A stretch of 64,000 nt of DNA. It comes from SYLG01 sp965226945. Lineage in GTDB: Bacteria > Planctomycetota > Planctomycetia > Gemmatales > Gemmataceae. The stretch covers positions 1,612,001 to 1,676,000 of the forward strand of contig OZ245717.1 of NCBI GenBank assembly GCA_965226945.1, read 5' to 3'. The notes under the pieces are model-generated. The model ran no database searches and was not told the origin of the DNA. It worked only from the letters and a program-made list of their open reading frames with translations. Position numbers and translations under genes: made by a program. Positions 32,045 to 41,518 of this stretch are shown here, piece after piece (the first letter of the stretch is position 1; the number at the start of each line of letters is the position of its first letter).

Positions 32045-33445
32045 ATGGCGTCAGGCAAAATGCCAATTTGTAATCGTCGCGGGCTCCTGGGCCGTCTGGG
32101 AGCTTTGGCTGGCCTGGGGATTTTGCCGGATGAATGTTGGTCCTCGGCCGCGGCAAAGGCACGCGCCAAGTCGGTGGTGGTCCTTTTCGCGGGAGGTGGT
32201 CCCTCGCAGCTGGAAACCTGGGATATGCGGCCCGAGGCCCCTTCTGCAGTGCGGGGCGCGTTTCAGCCGATCGCCACGACGGTGCCCGGCATGCGCATTT
32301 GCGAACACCTGCCGAAGCTGGCCAAGCTCGCTCACCATTACTCGATTTACAAAACGCTTTCCCACCAGGATCTGGAACATGGCAGTTCCTGCTACCTAGC
32401 GCTGACGGGCCATTATCACCCGCGCAAAACCTCGAACCCGGATCCGGCGGGAACCGATCGCCCGTCAATCGATTGCCTGGCGCGCAAACTGGCGCCGCAA
32501 TCGATTGGCCACTTCGGCGCCTTTCACCTCAATGGCCCCCTGCTCACCCCGTTCACGCCCGGGCCGGGCCAATATCCCGGAGTGCTCGGCCCCGCCTTTG
32601 GCGCGGTGGGCCTGGGTGATCCGCGCATTGAACCGGCCAAAGCCCTGGGCATTCAGGTGCGGCACGAACTGCCGCAAGTGCGCATCGATGGCCGGGAAAT
32701 CCTGCGCCGGCAACTGGAGCATCAGGTCCGCACGCTGGAGGCGGCCCACCTGAACGACCAGGAGCTGGCTCATGGCTACAACATCGAACGCGCTTACCGC
32801 TTGCTCGACCGGCCGGAATTGCGCCGCGCCTTTGAACTGAATCGCGAAAAACCCGCGGTCCACGAGGCCTATGGCCGGCACCGCATGGGCCAGGCCTGCC
32901 TGCTTGCTCGCAATCTGGTCCACGCGGGCGTTCCCTGGATCACCGTGTTCCTCAATCAATCGATTCGCGGTCAGGACCTGGAACCCGACGACGGCGATGC
33001 CTGCGGCTGGGACACGCACAATGATCAATTCGAATCGCTTCAAAATTACCTGTTGCCCCGGCTCGATCAGGCGATGAGCGCCCTGCTAAGCGATCTGATT
33101 CAATCAGGCCGCATCGAAGACACCCTGGTCCTCTGCTTTGGCGAGTTTGGACGGGCCCCCTTGGTCGCCTACGAAAAGCGCTTCGTCGGCAACACCCCGG
33201 GCCGCAAGCACTGGGCCGCCACTTACCCGATGGTGGTCGCGGGCGCCGGCACGCGCAAGGGAGCGATCATCGGCGAAACCGACCGGCATGCCGCCTATCC
33301 GTTATCCGAACCGGCCGGACCGTGGGATGTCGCGATCACCTGCCTTGAGGCCCTGGGCATTCCCACCGACCAGCCGGTCACCGACCGCGAAGGGCGCCTG
33401 CTCACCTTGCCGGAAGGCAAGACGATCGCGAAGTTGTGGGCGTAA
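32045..33445 (+). CDS. DUF1501 protein, second copy
   Basis: 466 residues. The leader CNRRGLLGRLGALAGLGILP is Tat-like. Family features: VVVLFAGGGPSQLETWDMRP, WDTHNDQFESLQNYLLPRLD and LVLCFGEFGRAPLV. Clearly diverged from the copy at 27075. The stop overlaps the start of the membrane protein gene by one base (TAATG), so the pair is translationally coupled, an unusual partner for DUF1501. It is transcribed away from the tricorn-like gene across a 132-base gap. Function unknown. Confidence 0.88.
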   Translation: MASGKMPICNRRGLLGRLGALAGLGILPDECWSSAAAKARAKSVVVLFAGGGPSQLETWDMRPEAPSAVRGAFQPIATTVPGMRICEHLPKLAKLAHHYSIYKTLSHQDLEHGSSCYLALTGHYHPRKTSNPDPAGTDRPSIDCLARKLAPQSIGHFGAFHLNGPLLTPFTPGPGQYPGVLGPAFGAVGLGDPRIEPAKALGIQVRHELPQVRIDGREILRRQLEHQVRTLEAAHLNDQELAHGYNIERAYRLLDRPELRRAFELNREKPAVHEAYGRHRMGQACLLARNLVHAGVPWITVFLNQSIRGQDLEPDDGDACGWDTHNDQFESLQNYLLPRLDQAMSALLSDLIQSGRIEDTLVLCFGEFGRAPLVAYEKRFVGNTPGRKHWAATYPMVVAGAGTRKGAIIGETDRHAAYPLSEPAGPWDVAITCLEALGIPTDQPVTDREGRLLTLPEGKTIAKLWA

Positions 33446-34023
33446 TGAACGAAGGCGAACCGATCGACCCCGGCTTCGGCCTGGCGGGCCTGCCGCATGA
33501 TCCCTGGATTCTGGGCGCCGTGGTGCTCGCGTTGGGAATTGCCGGCGTACCGATGAGCCCCCTGTGGGCGTTTCTGGGCTACCGGCTTGGTTTTTTGCAG
33601 GGAACACTCATCGGCTGGACGGCAGCCGTGCTCGCCGCGGGGATGCAGTTTCAACTGCTCAGATCGCTGGGTTCCCGCTTGCCCGGCTGGAAGAAGATGG
33701 TTCACCGCGAAGGCAAGGGACTGGAGCGGCTGCTTCGCTTGCGCGCCGATGTGACCGGCCTTGTGCTGGCGCGCCTGGCCTGGGCCGTGCCCTTCGTCGC
33801 GGTCAATGCCTGGGCGAGCGCCAGCCCGATGAAAGTCGCAACATTTCTGTTGATTAGCGCGCTGGCGATCTTGCCGAATATCTTTGGGTTGGCGGCCATC
33901 GGCGCTTCGGTCGCCGACCTGGGAACCACGGGCGGCCACGGCCCCTGGTCGCTTTTGGGACTTTTGGGATCGCTTTCGGGGCTAGGATTAATTGTTCTTT
34001 TGACGGCGCGGCTGGTGCGCTAA
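33445..34023 (+). CDS. TVP38/DedA-like (VTT domain) membrane protein
   Basis: 192 residues with about five hydrophobic stretches: ILGAVVLALGIAGVPMSPLW, LIGWTAAVLAAGMQF, LARLAWAVPFVAVNAWAS, FLLISALAILPNIFGLAAIG and a final LLGLLGSLSGLGLIVLL. The FLGYRLGF...G...AAVLAAGMQ and R...PF...N order fits the VTT (DedA/TVP38) family, whose members act as lipid scramblases/flippases. Short for the family. ATG 33445 overlaps the upstream stop; an in-frame GTG at 33436 is an alternative. Convergent with the chemoreceptor gene. Confidence 0.65.
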   Translation: MNEGEPIDPGFGLAGLPHDPWILGAVVLALGIAGVPMSPLWAFLGYRLGFLQGTLIGWTAAVLAAGMQFQLLRSLGSRLPGWKKMVHREGKGLERLLRLRADVTGLVLARLAWAVPFVAVNAWASASPMKVATFLLISALAILPNIFGLAAIGASVADLGTTGGHGPWSLLGLLGSLSGLGLIVLLTARLVR

Positions 34024-34039
34024 GCCTACCGCGGACCGA

Positions 34040-36232
34040 TTAACAAAGCTGATCCTGGCTGGGGTTCGCCTGGCTGGCGATTTCCATGAGCTGATCGTGG
34101 GAGGCGGCGCCGGCATCGCCCGCGGCAGCGCTCGGCTCGGTGGCGACCGTTTTCTCCTTGGTCGCATGGCTGACATCGAGCAGGCGCCGGATCAGCTCCT
34201 GCATCTTGTAGGACGCTTCGCTGTTGCTGCGCGAAACCTCCGTCGCCCCCTTGGCCGCCTCCGATGCATTGCGCGAAAGCTCCGACATTCCCTTGCCGAC
34301 TTCCGCCAGGGACCGGGCAATTTCCGTGATTCCTTCGGCGGCCTGGCTGACATTGCTTGCCACGAGCCCGGTTGAATGGGTCTGCTCTCCCACCGATCCG
34401 GAGATGCGGTTGGAGGCCTCGTCCACTTCGCGAAACAAGCTGGCAATTTTCTGGATCATCTCGACCGTTTGACCGGTCTGGGCCTGAACCTCCTGGATGC
34501 GCCGCTCGATATCCTCGGCCGCGCGGCCCGACTGGTTGGCCAGTTCCTTGATCTCGCCAGCGACGACGGCAAACCCCTTGCCCGCGTCGCCCGCCGTGGT
34601 TGCCTCGATCGTCGCATTAAGCGCCAGCAAGTTGGTTTGCAAGGCGATGCTCTTGATCGTGTCGGTGACCTTGGTGATGTCCTTGGCCGCCTTGCTCAGT
34701 TGAACGATCGATTGCGAGGCCTCGCGCGAGAGGCCGTGCGCCTCGGAGCTCTTCTTCGAGCCCTGCGCCGCGTCGGCGGCGATTTCATTCAGGGCTTTAT
34801 CGATCTTGGCAACGGAATCGTTGGCGCTTTGCACATTGCGCGAGGTGTTTTGCGCCGCCATCGAAATGCTCGATACATTCGTGCTGATCTCCTCGGTCGC
34901 GGCGGAGATCCCAGCCACCGACATCGAGATCTGCTCCGACCCGGCCGCCATGCTTTGCATCGCCGAGTTCATCTGATTGGAAGCGGATCCCATTCGGCCG
35001 GAAGCGTCCCGGATCTTGGTCATCATCGTGAGCAATTGATCGGATACGAGGTTCATCGCCTTGGACATGCGGCCCACTTCGTCATGCTGATCGACGACCA
35101 ACCGCTGCGTCAGGTCGCCCCGAGAGATGGCATCCAGCACGCGCAGGGCCTTATTCAGGGGGATGGTAATCATGCGGATGATCCAGATGCCGGTGACAAC
35201 CGCCACGAACACCGAAAACAAAAACCCGGCCGAACTGCCGAATTGCGAACTGCGGTAGATCCACTCGCTGTCGTCGCGGCTTTTGCGCATTTGCGCGCTG
35301 GCCAACTCTTCGAGCGAATCGGTGAGGGCGAGCACTTTGGACCCCTTCTCCATGGTTTGAGTCAGGGTCAACTCCAGCGAACGGGTGTTGGAATTGATGT
35401 GGCTGAGACGGGTGATTTCTCCCACCGTGGCTCCCCATTCCTCCAACTGGGGGATCACCCGGTTCAGATCGGAAATGTCTCGTTCATCGCCGGCAGTGAT
35501 GAGGGAACGTAGGCCTTCATCCAACTGGCGCAAGGTCGCTTCGATCTTGCGATCGGAACGGCTCATGGCGCTTTCATCGGCCTGGCTGATGTGCACATAC
35601 AGGTTCTGTTCCAGCTCCCAGGTTTTGCCGATGAGGTTTTGAATCTTCGCTATCTTTTGGGCCAGTTTCAGTTTCTTATCACCGCTCGCTTCGGCAGCGG
35701 GCAAGGCCGACGCCTCGCGTTCGGAACGCTCCTTGATTAGCGTGAGCGCGGCGCGGCAGGCATCGAATTTGGGCGCCAGTTTGCCTGTAAGCAGGCTCGT
35801 TGCTTGAACGTTGGTATTGAGCACGGCCAGTTCCAGGACTTGCTGCTGGTGTTTTTGCAAGTCGTCGAGGGCGCGGTTCATTTGGCCGATCATGTTGCGC
35901 GCTTCGGGAGCGGCGCTTTCGAACGAAGGGATGATTTCCTGAAGGATCATCTGGGCCTGTTCGATCGCCTTGCGCGATTGATCGGCATGGTTGCGTCCAT
36001 CTTGTGCCGAGGTCGTGAGCACGGCGTTTTTTTCGAATCGGATGGCGTGCGCGATCTGCACCTTGAGGCGATTGACCATTTCGACATTGTGGGCGATCAC
36101 ATCGACCACCTTGCGGTTGGCGTCGTTGACCCGCGACAGCTCATGAAGCGCGACCGACGATTTGATCAGGTCGCCCGTCAGAATCACGGCGATCAAGATG
36201 CCGATTTTCCAGCCAATGCTCAGATTTCTCAT
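34040..36232 (-). CDS. Methyl-accepting chemotaxis protein
   Basis: 730 residues. TM1 at about 8-28; a long periplasmic helical sensor (29-330) of four-helix-bundle type; TM2 at 332-353 (GFLFSVFVAVVTGIWIIRMI); HAMP at 354-405; and a signalling coiled coil whose tip is NLLALNATIEATTAGDAGKG followed by FAVVAGEIKELANQSGRAAE (about 534-573). No C-terminal pentapeptide for CheR/CheB docking; the tail is Ala/Ser-rich. No che genes are in the window, so its array partners are elsewhere. The ligand is unknown. Confidence 0.95.
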   Translation of the reverse strand: MRNLSIGWKIGILIAVILTGDLIKSSVALHELSRVNDANRKVVDVIAHNVEMVNRLKVQIAHAIRFEKNAVLTTSAQDGRNHADQSRKAIEQAQMILQEIIPSFESAAPEARNMIGQMNRALDDLQKHQQQVLELAVLNTNVQATSLLTGKLAPKFDACRAALTLIKERSEREASALPAAEASGDKKLKLAQKIAKIQNLIGKTWELEQNLYVHISQADESAMSRSDRKIEATLRQLDEGLRSLITAGDERDISDLNRVIPQLEEWGATVGEITRLSHINSNTRSLELTLTQTMEKGSKVLALTDSLEELASAQMRKSRDDSEWIYRSSQFGSSAGFLFSVFVAVVTGIWIIRMITIPLNKALRVLDAISRGDLTQRLVVDQHDEVGRMSKAMNLVSDQLLTMMTKIRDASGRMGSASNQMNSAMQSMAAGSEQISMSVAGISAATEEISTNVSSISMAAQNTSRNVQSANDSVAKIDKALNEIAADAAQGSKKSSEAHGLSREASQSIVQLSKAAKDITKVTDTIKSIALQTNLLALNATIEATTAGDAGKGFAVVAGEIKELANQSGRAAEDIERRIQEVQAQTGQTVEMIQKIASLFREVDEASNRISGSVGEQTHSTGLVASNVSQAAEGITEIARSLAEVGKGMSELSRNASEAAKGATEVSRSNSEASYKMQELIRRLLDVSHATKEKTVATEPSAAAGDAGAASHDQLMEIASQANPSQDQLC

Positions 36233-36555
36233 GGCCCTGTCCTAATCGGTCCGGAGCAGTGACGACAGGGCTCCGGCAACCGGTAAACCGCTGCCAACAG
36301 ACTTTGGGTATTTAGGCAATATAGCAAATCCAGATAACATGGGAAGAGCAATTGGCGCTGAATCGGAGGGGAGGAATCGCCTCCGGGAGAAGAGATCCCG
36401 CCTGTCAACCCGGCCAGATCGGCCGATCGTTTTCGGTCCCTCGCCAACATTTCCCCTTTTTCGTCATGCAAATCCCTCCAATTCTTCATGTCAAAAACAG
36501 TGCCGCAAATGGGGCTTCACCTAGAATCTTCCGAAAAATCCTGGGAAATCTTGCT
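36233..36555. other. Divergent promoter region, no gene
   Basis: 323 bases between the divergent chemoreceptor and EEP genes. An open frame from 36352 runs into the EEP gene but has no protein-like features before 36556. AT-rich patches (about 36300-36340) could hold promoters; no convincing -10/-35 pair or repeat was seen. Confidence 0.4.
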
Positions 36556-37728
36556 ATGCAAAACGCGTTACGGTGGATGGCGTTCGCACTTCTAATCGGA
36601 GGCCTTGAGGTCCCAGGCGCGCGGGCGCAAGAACCCCAGAAGGTGCGTTTTGCCACTTACAACATTCAGGAATTGAGCCGGGAAAAGCTCGATCAGGTCG
36701 ACGGGATGGGCGGGGGAACCAACCCCCAACTGCGCAAGGCCGCCGAAATCGTCCAGCGCATGCAGCCGGAAGTGCTGCTCATCAATGAGATCGACTACGA
36801 TTTTGACACCAAGGGCCAAAACGCGAAATTATTCCGGGATCGCTACCTGGCCGTCAGCCAGAATGGCCAGAAACCGCTCGCCTTCAGCGAGATCGTGTTC
36901 GAACCGGTCAACACCGGCGTCCCATCGGGCCAGGATTTCAACAACAACGGCAAAACCGACGACCCGGAAGACGCCCTTGGCTTCGGCAAATACCCGGGAC
37001 AATACGGGATGGCGCTTTTTAGCATCCACCCCGTGCAAAAGGAGAAAATCCGCACCTTTCGCAACCTGCTCTGGAAGGATGTTCCGGGAAATCTGATCCC
37101 CGATGGCTTGGGTGGTCGGCCCAAGTGGTACGGCCCCGCCCAGGTGGCGATCTTTCGCCTCTCAAGCAAGAGCCACTGGGATGTGCCGGTGACCGTGAAG
37201 GCGCGCACGATTCATTTCCTCTGCTCGCACCCGACGCCGCCGGTCTTCGACGGCGCCGAGGATCGCAACGGACGGCGCAATCACGATGAAATCCGCCTCT
37301 GGGCCGACTACCTCAGCGGCGGCGACCGCGCCAACTACATCAAGGACGACTCCGGGAAGGCCGCCTCGCTTCCCGCCACCGAGTCTTTTGTGATTCTGGG
37401 CGATCTCAACGCCGAACCGCTGCGCGGCGATCTGGTCGAAGGCAAACGGCCGATCGATCTGTTGCTCAAGCACCCGCGCGTCGCCGATCCGAAACCGCAA
37501 TCCGAAGGCGCCGAAGAGGCCAACGGACCGGCCATCGCCGGCTACAAGGCGTTTCGCAGCCACAACTTCGGCCGGCTGGACTACGTTTTGCCCTCGAAGG
37601 ATCTAACCGTGGCGGGCACGGGCGTTTTCTGGCCCAAAAAAGGCACCGCAGAGCGCGCCCTGATCGATCCGCCCAATGAAGCCAGCGATCATCGCCTGGT
37701 CTGGCTCGATGTTTTCCTCCGTCCTTGA
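36556..37728 (+). CDS. Secreted endonuclease/exonuclease/phosphatase-family protein
   Basis: 390 residues from ATG 36556, chosen because a signal peptide follows (WMAFALLIGGLEVPGARA). EEP-fold motifs in order: VRFATYNIQELS (metal-binding Asn), VLLINEIDYD (Glu), FLCSHPTPP, FVILGDLNAEP (Asp-x-Asn) and NEASDHRLVWLDVF (terminal Asp-His). The family includes DNases, sphingomyelinases and inositol phosphatases; the exact substrate cannot be told. An NNNGKTDDPED stretch resembles a calcium-binding loop. Followed after 162 bases by the IMPase-family gene on the same strand. Confidence 0.85.
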   Translation: MQNALRWMAFALLIGGLEVPGARAQEPQKVRFATYNIQELSREKLDQVDGMGGGTNPQLRKAAEIVQRMQPEVLLINEIDYDFDTKGQNAKLFRDRYLAVSQNGQKPLAFSEIVFEPVNTGVPSGQDFNNNGKTDDPEDALGFGKYPGQYGMALFSIHPVQKEKIRTFRNLLWKDVPGNLIPDGLGGRPKWYGPAQVAIFRLSSKSHWDVPVTVKARTIHFLCSHPTPPVFDGAEDRNGRRNHDEIRLWADYLSGGDRANYIKDDSGKAASLPATESFVILGDLNAEPLRGDLVEGKRPIDLLLKHPRVADPKPQSEGAEEANGPAIAGYKAFRSHNFGRLDYVLPSKDLTVAGTGVFWPKKGTAERALIDPPNEASDHRLVWLDVFLRP

Positions 37729-37890
37729 TTTTTCATTCTTCACAAACCCGAGAGAATCGATTTCCCCACCACCCTGATCCGCTGGGTCCAGCGTAATAAC
37801 GAGTGGGCCTGCACAGCCCACTTGAGGCCGGTAAGGTCCCTAAAACCCTATCCTTACCGGTTGAAGTTTGGAACGAGCGAGGGTGGGTCC

Positions 37891-38706
37891 ATGGCATTCA
37901 CGGATGGCGATTTGGGGCTCTGGTACCAGGGAGCCAAGGACGCGGCGATCGAGGCGGGTAAGGTGGTGCGCCGCTGGAGCGGCCGGTTCTCCGTCAAGGA
38001 GAAGGGGAAGTTCGACCTCGTCACCGAAGCCGATGTCGAAACACAAAAGGTGCTCCAAGAGTTCCTGTTCGCCCGCTTCCCCAAACACCATTTCTTGGGC
38101 GAAGAAGGGGGCATGGAAGAGAAAGCGCCGCCGCCCGGTTCACCGCCCACCTGGATCGTCGATCCGATCGACGGCACGAGCAACTACGCCCACGACTTCC
38201 CCTTTTTCTGCACCTCGATCGGCCTGATGGCCGACGGCGAACTCATCGTCGGCGCCATCTACGACCCCACGCGCGATGAGCTCTTTCACGCGGCCAAGGG
38301 CAAAGGCGCCTGGATCAACGGCAAGCGGATCCACACGAGCGCGGCCGCCGGGCCGGAACAATCGCTCATCACGACCGGCTTTCCTTACAACCTGCAAGGA
38401 AAAGAAGAACTGCTTGGCTGGTGGGAACACTGGTCGTGGCGGGCGCAGGCGCTCAGGCGCACCGGATCGACCGCGCTCAACCTCGCCTATGTCGCGGCCG
38501 GCCGCTGCGATGCCTTCTATGCCCTCGAAGGCCATGCCTGGGATGTCGCCGGCGGAGTCGTCATCGTGCGCGAGGCAGGCGGCAAAGTCACCAAGGTCGC
38601 TGGCGGCGACTACGACCCGTTTACCCCCAATATCCTGGCGACCAACGGTAAGACGCACGCCGAATTTGCAAGGCAATTCGCCGCCGGTCCCAAGGGGAAA
38701 CCGTAA
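37891..38706 (+). CDS. Inositol monophosphatase-family phosphatase
   Basis: 271 residues from ATG 37891. All family motifs are present: DLVTEADVETQKVL, FLGEEGG (metal Glu), TWIVDPIDGTSNYAHDFPFF (metal Asp-x-Ile-Asp-Gly-Thr) and HAWDVAGGVVIVREAGG (second metal site). Members hydrolyse inositol phosphate, histidinol phosphate or PAP. Because the window has hisD, hisC, hisB and hisI and a monofunctional HisB, a HisN-type histidinol-phosphatase role is a possibility, but the gene is 33 kb from the his operon and general IMPase activity is equally likely. A clear terminator follows. Confidence 0.9.
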   Translation: MAFTDGDLGLWYQGAKDAAIEAGKVVRRWSGRFSVKEKGKFDLVTEADVETQKVLQEFLFARFPKHHFLGEEGGMEEKAPPPGSPPTWIVDPIDGTSNYAHDFPFFCTSIGLMADGELIVGAIYDPTRDELFHAAKGKGAWINGKRIHTSAAAGPEQSLITTGFPYNLQGKEELLGWWEHWSWRAQALRRTGSTALNLAYVAAGRCDAFYALEGHAWDVAGGVVIVREAGGKVTKVAGGDYDPFTPNILATNGKTHAEFARQFAAGPKGKP

Positions 38707-38747
38707 GGTTGGTTGCCGATCGGTACAGGTTTACTTTTCTCCTATTT

Positions 38748-38779
38748 AGGCGCCTGGCAATCAGTCGGGCGCCTTTTTT
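38748..38779 (+). terminator. Intrinsic terminator after the IMPase-family gene
   Basis: AGGCGCC (38748-38754) and GGCGCCT (38768-38774) form the stem around a 13-base loop and run into TTTTTT (38774-38779). Confidence 0.8.
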
Positions 38780-38879
38780 CTGCCGGAGTCGCTCCCCGCG
38801 CGGCAACTTCAGTGCAACAGGGTCTCCTTCACGTACCGGAAAACTCCTGTCAGATTTCTTAACCACCAAGGGCCGCCTT

Positions 38880-39875
38880 ATGTTTCTCGCGCTTTGTTGT
38901 CTCGCAGCCGTTACCCAGGCACCCGTCTTCGAGGTCGATAAAGAAAAACTGCCCGTCCCCTACGATCGCTTCACGACGAAAGACGCCCATGGCCGCACGA
39001 TCACGGCTTACCTCTCGAAACCTCCCGCCGGAGCACAGGGAGAGAAATTGCCGGTGATCCTCGTCATTCAAGGTTCAGGCAGCCAGTCGATCTGGGTCAA
39101 GCGCGGCGATCGCGTGGGCGGCGGTTTGCAGAACCTGGTGCTCATGGCGGCCAAGGGGCGCGCCCGGATCCTCGCCGTGGAGAAGCCTGGTGTCAAGTAT
39201 CTCGACTGGCCCAAACAACCCGGCACGGCCACCGAGGGAAGCAAGGAATTCTTAGCCGAGCACACCCTGCCCCGCTGGGCCGAAGCGAATGTCGCCGCGC
39301 TCAAGGCCGTACTCCCCCAGGAAGGCATTGACCCGTCGAGGGTGCTGGTCATGGGCCACTCGGAAGGCGGCATTGTCGCCGCGCGCGTGGCGGCCGAACT
39401 TCCCGCGGTTACCCATGTCGCTCCCCTGGCCTGCGGCGGTCTGACCCAGCTTTTTTCGCTGGCAACCCTGGCTCGCAAGCGCGCTCCCAAGGGAGAGGAA
39501 ACGGCCGCCGTGGACAAGGTGTATGCCGACTGGGCCAAGATTCTCGCCAAGCCCGACAGCATCGAGGATTTCTGGATGAGCCACCCCTATCGCCGCTGGA
39601 GCAGTTTCCTGAAAGACTCGGTGCTTGCCGAACTCTTGCGCACGAAAGCAAAGATCTACCTGGCGCATGGATCGGCCGATGAGGCCGACGCCGTTGAAGG
39701 CTTCGACGCGATGCGCGCGGAACTGTTGGCCCAAGGCCGAACGGTCAATGCGGAACGAATCGAGGGCGCCGGCCATGGCTTTTCGATCGCTGCTCCCAAG
39801 GGGGACGGCGAAGGGATGAAAAAAGTGTTCACCAATGTGGTCGAGTGGTTTTTGCAACCGCAGCCGAAGAATTGA
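38880..39875 (+). CDS. Secreted alpha/beta hydrolase
   Basis: 331 residues with a short leader (MFLALCCLAAVTQA). Catalytic triad in order: Ser in VLVMGHSEGGIVAARVA, Asp in LAHGSADEADAVEG, His in EGAGHGFSI. The oxyanion region is VILVIQGSGSQS. It resembles dienelactone hydrolase/acetyl-esterase-like enzymes; the substrate is unknown. ATG 38880 is chosen as the frame upstream (to 38709) crosses the terminator. The stop TGA directly abuts the opposing SulP stop (shared TGATCA), leaving no intergenic DNA. Confidence 0.8.
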   Translation: MFLALCCLAAVTQAPVFEVDKEKLPVPYDRFTTKDAHGRTITAYLSKPPAGAQGEKLPVILVIQGSGSQSIWVKRGDRVGGGLQNLVLMAAKGRARILAVEKPGVKYLDWPKQPGTATEGSKEFLAEHTLPRWAEANVAALKAVLPQEGIDPSRVLVMGHSEGGIVAARVAAELPAVTHVAPLACGGLTQLFSLATLARKRAPKGEETAAVDKVYADWAKILAKPDSIEDFWMSHPYRRWSSFLKDSVLAELLRTKAKIYLAHGSADEADAVEGFDAMRAELLAQGRTVNAERIEGAGHGFSIAAPKGDGEGMKKVFTNVVEWFLQPQPKN

Positions 39876-41444
39876 TCAGGCTTCGATCAGGGTGTCGCCC
39901 GCCAGGTGGGTGAAGCCCCCTTCCGGCAAGATCCACATCATCTTTTTGCCCGCGGAGCGAAACCGCTGGCGCCACTGCAAAAGGGCGTCGGCAAAGGCGT
40001 GATCCATGTGCAAAACGCCCGTCAGGTCAACGGTCACCTTGGGACCGTTCTTCATCAATTTCGCCATGAACTTGTGCAGCACGGGCAAGCGCAAGAAGGT
40101 GGCGTTGCCCGTCACCAGGGCCTTGTCTTCTGCGATCATTTCGACGCGCAGCTTGGTCAATCTCCAGAGCAGGCGCAACATCGCCAGGCCAAAGCCGGCG
40201 GCCACGCCCACAAGGAGATCCTGGACCACCGTCAGCGTCAGGGTCACCATGAAGATGGCAAACTCCCAGCGATCGATCTTCCACATCTTTCTGATGAAGG
40301 CGAAGTTGATCAGGCGAACGCCAGTGTAAACGAGCACCGAAGCCAAAGCGCCTGTCGGTATCATGACGAGCAATTGGGGCGCAAGCAGGAGCATCGCCAG
40401 CAGCCAGAACCCGTGCAGGATGGTGGACAGACGGGTCCTGGCACCACTTTGCACATTCGCCACGGAGCGCACGATCGCCCCCGTGACCGGAAGCAATCCC
40501 GCGATGCCGCAAAGGGAATTGCCGATCCCCTGAGCGATCAATTCGCGGTCGTTGTCCGCGGATTTGCCCCGAGCGAGCGTGTCGACTCCGGAGGCGGAAA
40601 GCAGGCTGATCGTGCTGCCGACCAGGCCGATCGCCAGTCCATGAGCCAGCACCTCCCTCCAGTCGACCTCGCGGTAACTGCCCCAATCGATCCAGAGGAA
40701 CGATTCGGTGAGTGTTCCCTCAAGGCGAATGCGCCTCACCGGAAAATCGCCGATCGTGGCCACGGTCGTGGCAATCAGCAGGGCGATCAGCGTGGCGGGA
40801 ACCAGGCTCAAGGCTTTCGGCTTCAAACGATCCCAAAAAATGATGATGCCGATCGTGATCAGACCCAGCAGGGCGGCATCGTCGTGCGAGACTTCATGGG
40901 AAGGGACGACGGCGGTAAGGATCGCTTCGGGTATGCCGAGGATGTTGCGCAGGCCATTGCCGGAAGGATCGGGCTTGTGATCGAGCAACACATGAAATTG
41001 CCCGACCGCGATGAGCAAGCCGATGCCCGAAAGCATCCCGTGAATCACCGCGGGGGAAATCGCCCGAAAGACAATTCCCAGGCGAAAGAGTCCCGTAACG
41101 AGCTGGAAGATGCCCGAAACCAAACAGGCCCAGCCAAAGCCGGCCAGCCCGAGATCGGCCTTGGCCGCAAGTACGAGCACGACCAGGCCGGCCGGTGGAC
41201 CGCTGACCTGAAGGGGGCAGCCGGCCAGGGCGCCGACGATGACTCCGCCAAGGACGCCGCTGATGATGCCGATCTGCGCGGCACGGTTCTGATCGAAGTC
41301 GTCCCCGGCCAGGGCGCAGGTCTGGGCAATGCCCAGGCACAAGGGCAAAGCCACGAGAAAAACGACCAAGCTCGCCATGAAATCATGGACGAGCCAGTGG
41401 GTGCGGCTTTCCGCTGGAGGATGTTTGATCTGAACCGGTTTCAT
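39876..41444 (-). CDS. SulP-family inorganic anion transporter
   Basis: 522 residues with 10-12 hydrophobic helices beginning at DFMASLVVFLVALPLCLGIA, the conserved SulP entry helix. PLQVSGPPAGLVVLVLAAKA is the sulfate-transporter signature region, and a shortened C-terminal STAS domain (VTVDLTGVLHMDHAFADALL) follows. SulP members carry sulfate, bicarbonate or other anions. Its position 74 bases downstream of a carbonic anhydrase gene on the same strand points to bicarbonate uptake, by analogy with BicA-type and other CA-linked SulP transporters (inference). Convergent with the hydrolase. Confidence 0.9.
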   Translation of the reverse strand: MKPVQIKHPPAESRTHWLVHDFMASLVVFLVALPLCLGIAQTCALAGDDFDQNRAAQIGIISGVLGGVIVGALAGCPLQVSGPPAGLVVLVLAAKADLGLAGFGWACLVSGIFQLVTGLFRLGIVFRAISPAVIHGMLSGIGLLIAVGQFHVLLDHKPDPSGNGLRNILGIPEAILTAVVPSHEVSHDDAALLGLITIGIIIFWDRLKPKALSLVPATLIALLIATTVATIGDFPVRRIRLEGTLTESFLWIDWGSYREVDWREVLAHGLAIGLVGSTISLLSASGVDTLARGKSADNDRELIAQGIGNSLCGIAGLLPVTGAIVRSVANVQSGARTRLSTILHGFWLLAMLLLAPQLLVMIPTGALASVLVYTGVRLINFAFIRKMWKIDRWEFAIFMVTLTLTVVQDLLVGVAAGFGLAMLRLLWRLTKLRVEMIAEDKALVTGNATFLRLPVLHKFMAKLMKNGPKVTVDLTGVLHMDHAFADALLQWRQRFRSAGKKMMWILPEGGFTHLAGDTLIEA

Positions 41445-41518
41445 GCAAGGCCACTAAAAGAACAATCGCCAACGAACTGGAGAATAGGGAAAGGAAGAAC
41501 CCGGATGGTTGTGGAGGA

